Origin: Pseudoselenomonas ruminantium
GTDB taxonomy: Bacteria; Bacillota; Negativicutes; Selenomonadales; Selenomonadaceae
Direction of reading: 5' to 3'
NCBI GenBank assembly: GCA_015058575.1
Contig: SVBZ01000005.1
Location: forward strand, 1 to 64,000
DNA: 64,000 nt
The notes under the pieces are model-generated. The model searched no databases. It saw only the letters and a program-made list of their open reading frames with translations, and had not been told where the DNA came from. Position numbers and translations under genes: made by a program. Below, piece by piece: positions 62,361-64,000 of the stretch (position 1 is the first letter of the stretch; every line of letters starts with the position of its first letter).

Positions 62361-62397
62361 AAGAGTGCTCGGCAATTGCTGAGCACTCTTAGTATTT
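62361..62397 (+). terminator. Terminator between the ligase gene and nudC
   Basis: AAGAGTGCTC (62361-62370) pairs with GAGCACTCTT (62381-62390); the loop GGCAATTGCT can pair further. Tail AGTATTTT. Confidence 0.75.
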
Positions 62398-62447
62398 TAG
62401 CTGTCTGTATTTGGTTGGATAAGATTCAGGGAAGGTGCGTGCGTATT

Positions 62448-63284
62448 ATGATTCATGAGATGTTTTCCCATCGGCTTTGCAATGGTTTCCTGCCGGAGAT
62501 TGAGCCGCAGGCGACGGATATCATCATCTGTGTGAGCAGGAATGCCATCATGGTGGGGGGCGAACCGGAGGCGGCGGAGTTCCCTAGGGGCAGTCAGCTG
62601 CCGTCAGATGGCACGTATCTGTACTTGTTTTCCGTTGATGGCCAGAATGTGTTCTGGTCGCAGCAGGAGGACAGAGAGCTGCTGCCGGGGTTTGCCTATA
62701 AGACGCTCAAGGAAATCCGCTGGGAGCTCAAGGGGCCGGCGCATTATATGTACCTGGCCTATACGGCATGGCATCTCATCTCCTGGTATCGCGACAATCG
62801 TTTCTGTGGCCGCTGCGGTCACAGCACGCATCCGGCAGCAGAGGAGCGGGCGCTGGTCTGTGACAGCTGTGGACATGTGATCTATCCGCGGCTCATCCCG
62901 GCTGTGGTCGTCGGTATCATAAATGGCGATGAGATCTTGATGACGAAATATGCCAATCGCGATGTGCCATTCTATGCCTTGGTGGCAGGCTTCACGGAAA
63001 TCGGCGAGACGCTTGAAGAATGCGTGGCCCGTGAAGTCATGGAAGAAACGGGGCTCAAGGTCAAGAATATCCGCTACTACAAATCGCAGCCTTGGGGCAG
63101 TGTGCAGGATCTGATCGTGGGCTTTTTCTGCGACCTGGATGGCGATCCGGCCATTCATATGGATCGGAGCGAGCTCAAGGAAGCCGTATGGGTGCAGCGT
63201 GCAGATATCCAAGGCCAGCCCGATGATTGGAGCCTGACCCATCATATGATGATGACCTTCAAGGCAGGCAAAGAGCCGGCTTGA
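62448..63284 (+). CDS. nudC: NudC-like Nudix hydrolase (NADH pyrophosphatase family)
   Basis: A 278-residue protein with an N-terminal domain, a zinc ribbon (CGRCG ... CDSCGH, residues ~113-140) and a Nudix domain with a complete box, GFTEIGETLEECVAREVMEE. NudC enzymes cleave NAD(H) and remove NAD caps from RNA. The NudC hallmark SQPWPFPxS is altered to SQPWGSVQD, so substrate preference may differ. The start is uncertain: ATG at 62448 is used, GTG at 62439 is possible. Confidence 0.82.
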   Translation: MIHEMFSHRLCNGFLPEIEPQATDIIICVSRNAIMVGGEPEAAEFPRGSQLPSDGTYLYLFSVDGQNVFWSQQEDRELLPGFAYKTLKEIRWELKGPAHYMYLAYTAWHLISWYRDNRFCGRCGHSTHPAAEERALVCDSCGHVIYPRLIPAVVVGIINGDEILMTKYANRDVPFYALVAGFTEIGETLEECVAREVMEETGLKVKNIRYYKSQPWGSVQDLIVGFFCDLDGDPAIHMDRSELKEAVWVQRADIQGQPDDWSLTHHMMMTFKAGKEPA

Positions 63285-63308
63285 GGCTCGTCTGAGCAGC
63301 CGGCTCTA
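63273..63308. terminator. Convergent terminator after nudC
   Basis: AGAGCCGGCT (63273-63282) pairs with AGCCGGCTCT (63299-63308). The left arm overlaps the last nudC codons, and the minus-strand gene ends at 63311, so it can serve both. Confidence 0.75.
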
Positions 63309-63310
63309 TC

Positions 63311-63790
63311 TTATCCGGCGTCAATATCCACATTGGCGCCGAGGTATTTGCTGCGGTCGGAAGATTTCAGGTCCTTCTGATAGGGATTGTCTTCATTATA
63401 GTAGCGGATCTGGGTGTTGGTTTCGCCACCCGAGATATAGGTGCGGCCACATTCGGGGCAGACGGAAGTTTTCAGCCGGACGCTGGCGCGGACGACTTCG
63501 CCGTTGCCCGTATCGGCTTTCTGATAGGCGTTGGCGACATGTTCCTGCTCGTGGCTCATGACCACGGAAGCTGCATTGTCGGGATCGATATGGCCTGCCG
63601 CCTTGAAGGAGACCATTTCGTTTGAACCGTCTTGATATTTACGGCGCTTGCAGGTCTCGCACTCGGCGGGATTGGATTTTTGTCCGCTGATCTTATCGGT
63701 TTGGTTGTAGCCATTGTAGTTGCCGTAGCTGCTGTAGCTGCTGTCGTAGGGCGAGCCATAGCTGCTGGCGGGGATGCCCATAGTTGTCAT
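63311..63790 (-). CDS. Small Cys-rich protein with HExEH motif
   Basis: A 159-residue protein, probably soluble. A Ser/Tyr/Gly/Asn-rich N-terminus (~1-30) precedes CETCKRRKYQDGSN, SHEQEHVANAY and CPECGRTYISGGETNTQ. Two CxxC pairs suggest a zinc knuckle and HExEH suggests a metal site. I recall similar proteins across Clostridia and Negativicutes, annotated only as hypothetical or putative metalloprotease. The ATG at 63790 is about ten bases after AGGAAGGA; the GTG at 63799 is too close to it. Confidence 0.75.
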   Translation of the reverse strand: MTTMGIPASSYGSPYDSSYSSYGNYNGYNQTDKISGQKSNPAECETCKRRKYQDGSNEMVSFKAAGHIDPDNAASVVMSHEQEHVANAYQKADTGNGEVVRASVRLKTSVCPECGRTYISGGETNTQIRYYNEDNPYQKDLKSSDRSKYLGANVDIDAG

Positions 63791-63888
63791 CTTGCCCACA
63801 TCCTTCCTGGTGGTAAAATACTCCTATATATTATATCGGAACAAACTGCTGAAAGATTAAGTGGAACTATTGATTTTGGGCAGGAAAA

Positions 63889-63916
63889 AGCCCCGCGTCT
63901 GCATGGACGCGGGGCT
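63889..63916 (-). terminator. Terminator of the minus-strand gene at the right edge
   Basis: Eleven-base perfect stem 63889-63899 with 63906-63916, loop TGCATG; on the minus strand it is followed by CTTTTTCC. Confidence 0.92.
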
Positions 63917-63932
63917 GGTATTTTTGATGAGG

Positions 63933-64000
63933 TTATTTTTTCAGGCGGTCAAGGATGCGGCGTGCGACGTATACACCGCTGGCACCGGCCTGGGAGAGGC
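63933..64000 (-). CDS. 3' end of a gene cut by the window edge
   Basis: The last 21 residues of a minus-strand protein are visible, ending ASGVYVARRILDRLKK and a TAA, with a strong terminator 16 bases past the stop. The frame is supported by that arrangement. The family cannot be told from so short a tail. Confidence 0.6.
   Translation of the reverse strand, partial: LSQAGASGVYVARRILDRLKK

Noticed and set aside
1..64000. CRISPR array, prophage or insertion sequence
   Set aside because: No regularly spaced repeats, no transposase or integrase reading frames and no phage structural genes were seen anywhere in the window.

Overview
The window looks like chromosomal DNA from a diderm Firmicute of the Negativicutes, most probably Selenomonas or a close relative. 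The inference rests on a mix of traits. The backbone is Firmicute-like: HrcA with a CIRCE operator, the order lepA-hemW-hrcA-grpE-dnaK-dnaJ-prmA-rsmE-mtaB, the order rpsU-yqeY-nfeD-floA, NiaR, and lipoprotein-type ABC binding proteins. It is combined with genes that need an outer membrane: a TonB-dependent receptor, ExbB/ExbD/TonB and an autotransporter with a C-terminal beta barrel. No phage, insertion sequence, CRISPR array or integrase was seen. The species assignment is inference; no 16S rRNA gene is present.

Layout, left to right. 1-213: a palindromic intergenic repeat and a hairpin. 214-7831: HD-GYP phosphodiesterase (minus), an amino-acid ABC transporter (binding lipoprotein, permease, ATPase), an AMIN/Amidase_3 cell-wall amidase, a SEC-C protein and a MATE exporter. 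7838-14717: a cobalamin riboswitch leading a seven-gene transenvelope B12 uptake operon (btuF, btuB-type receptor, btuD, btuC, exbB, exbD, tonB). 14804-31822: divergent rpsT and lepA, hemW, the heat-shock operon, a single-chain MNT-HEPN (MntA-HepT type) protein inserted between dnaJ and prmA, rRNA and tRNA modification genes, hinT, rpsU, yqeY, nfeD, floA, a Gln/Ala-rich membrane protein and a polyprenyl diphosphate synthase. 31879-35843: two tatA genes, tatC, and a UbiD/UbiA pair that fits late menaquinone synthesis. 35867-41695: one-carbon metabolism (folD, fhs, metF-like) followed by nfnA-nfnB. 41797-48001: exonuclease, DUF523, a tRNA-Asn/Glu/Val array, niaR, an HD hydrolase, glnS, a small unknown and an ArsB/NhaD transporter. 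48128-50776: VanX-type dipeptidase converging on ald and a PAP2 phosphatase. 50950-54339: GH43 glycosidase plus sugar:H+ symporter, divergent from a long ArsR-like regulator, with palindromes in between. 54416-64000: an unknown protein, a ferredoxin and a NapH-like FeS membrane protein, a 1208-residue autotransporter with an HExxH motif, a thiolase/AMP-ligase pair, a NudC-like Nudix protein, a small Cys/HExEH protein, and the 3' end of a gene that runs off the right edge.

How the parts fit: the B12 operon carries its own energy transducer, so one riboswitch can control the whole path from outer membrane to cytoplasm. The GH43 locus is a minimal import-then-hydrolyse unit with a local regulator. 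The folate genes and NfnAB link C1 units to NADPH and ferredoxin balance. The least ordinary items are the fused MNT-HEPN protein placed inside a conserved operon, the thiolase that lacks its second catalytic cysteine, the autotransporter with a protease-like motif, and the ArsR-like regulator with a large C-terminal domain.

Start codons were chosen by ribosome-binding-site spacing and family N-termini. An unusual number of genes appear to start with TTG. All functions are read from motifs and remembered family features; no search was run.
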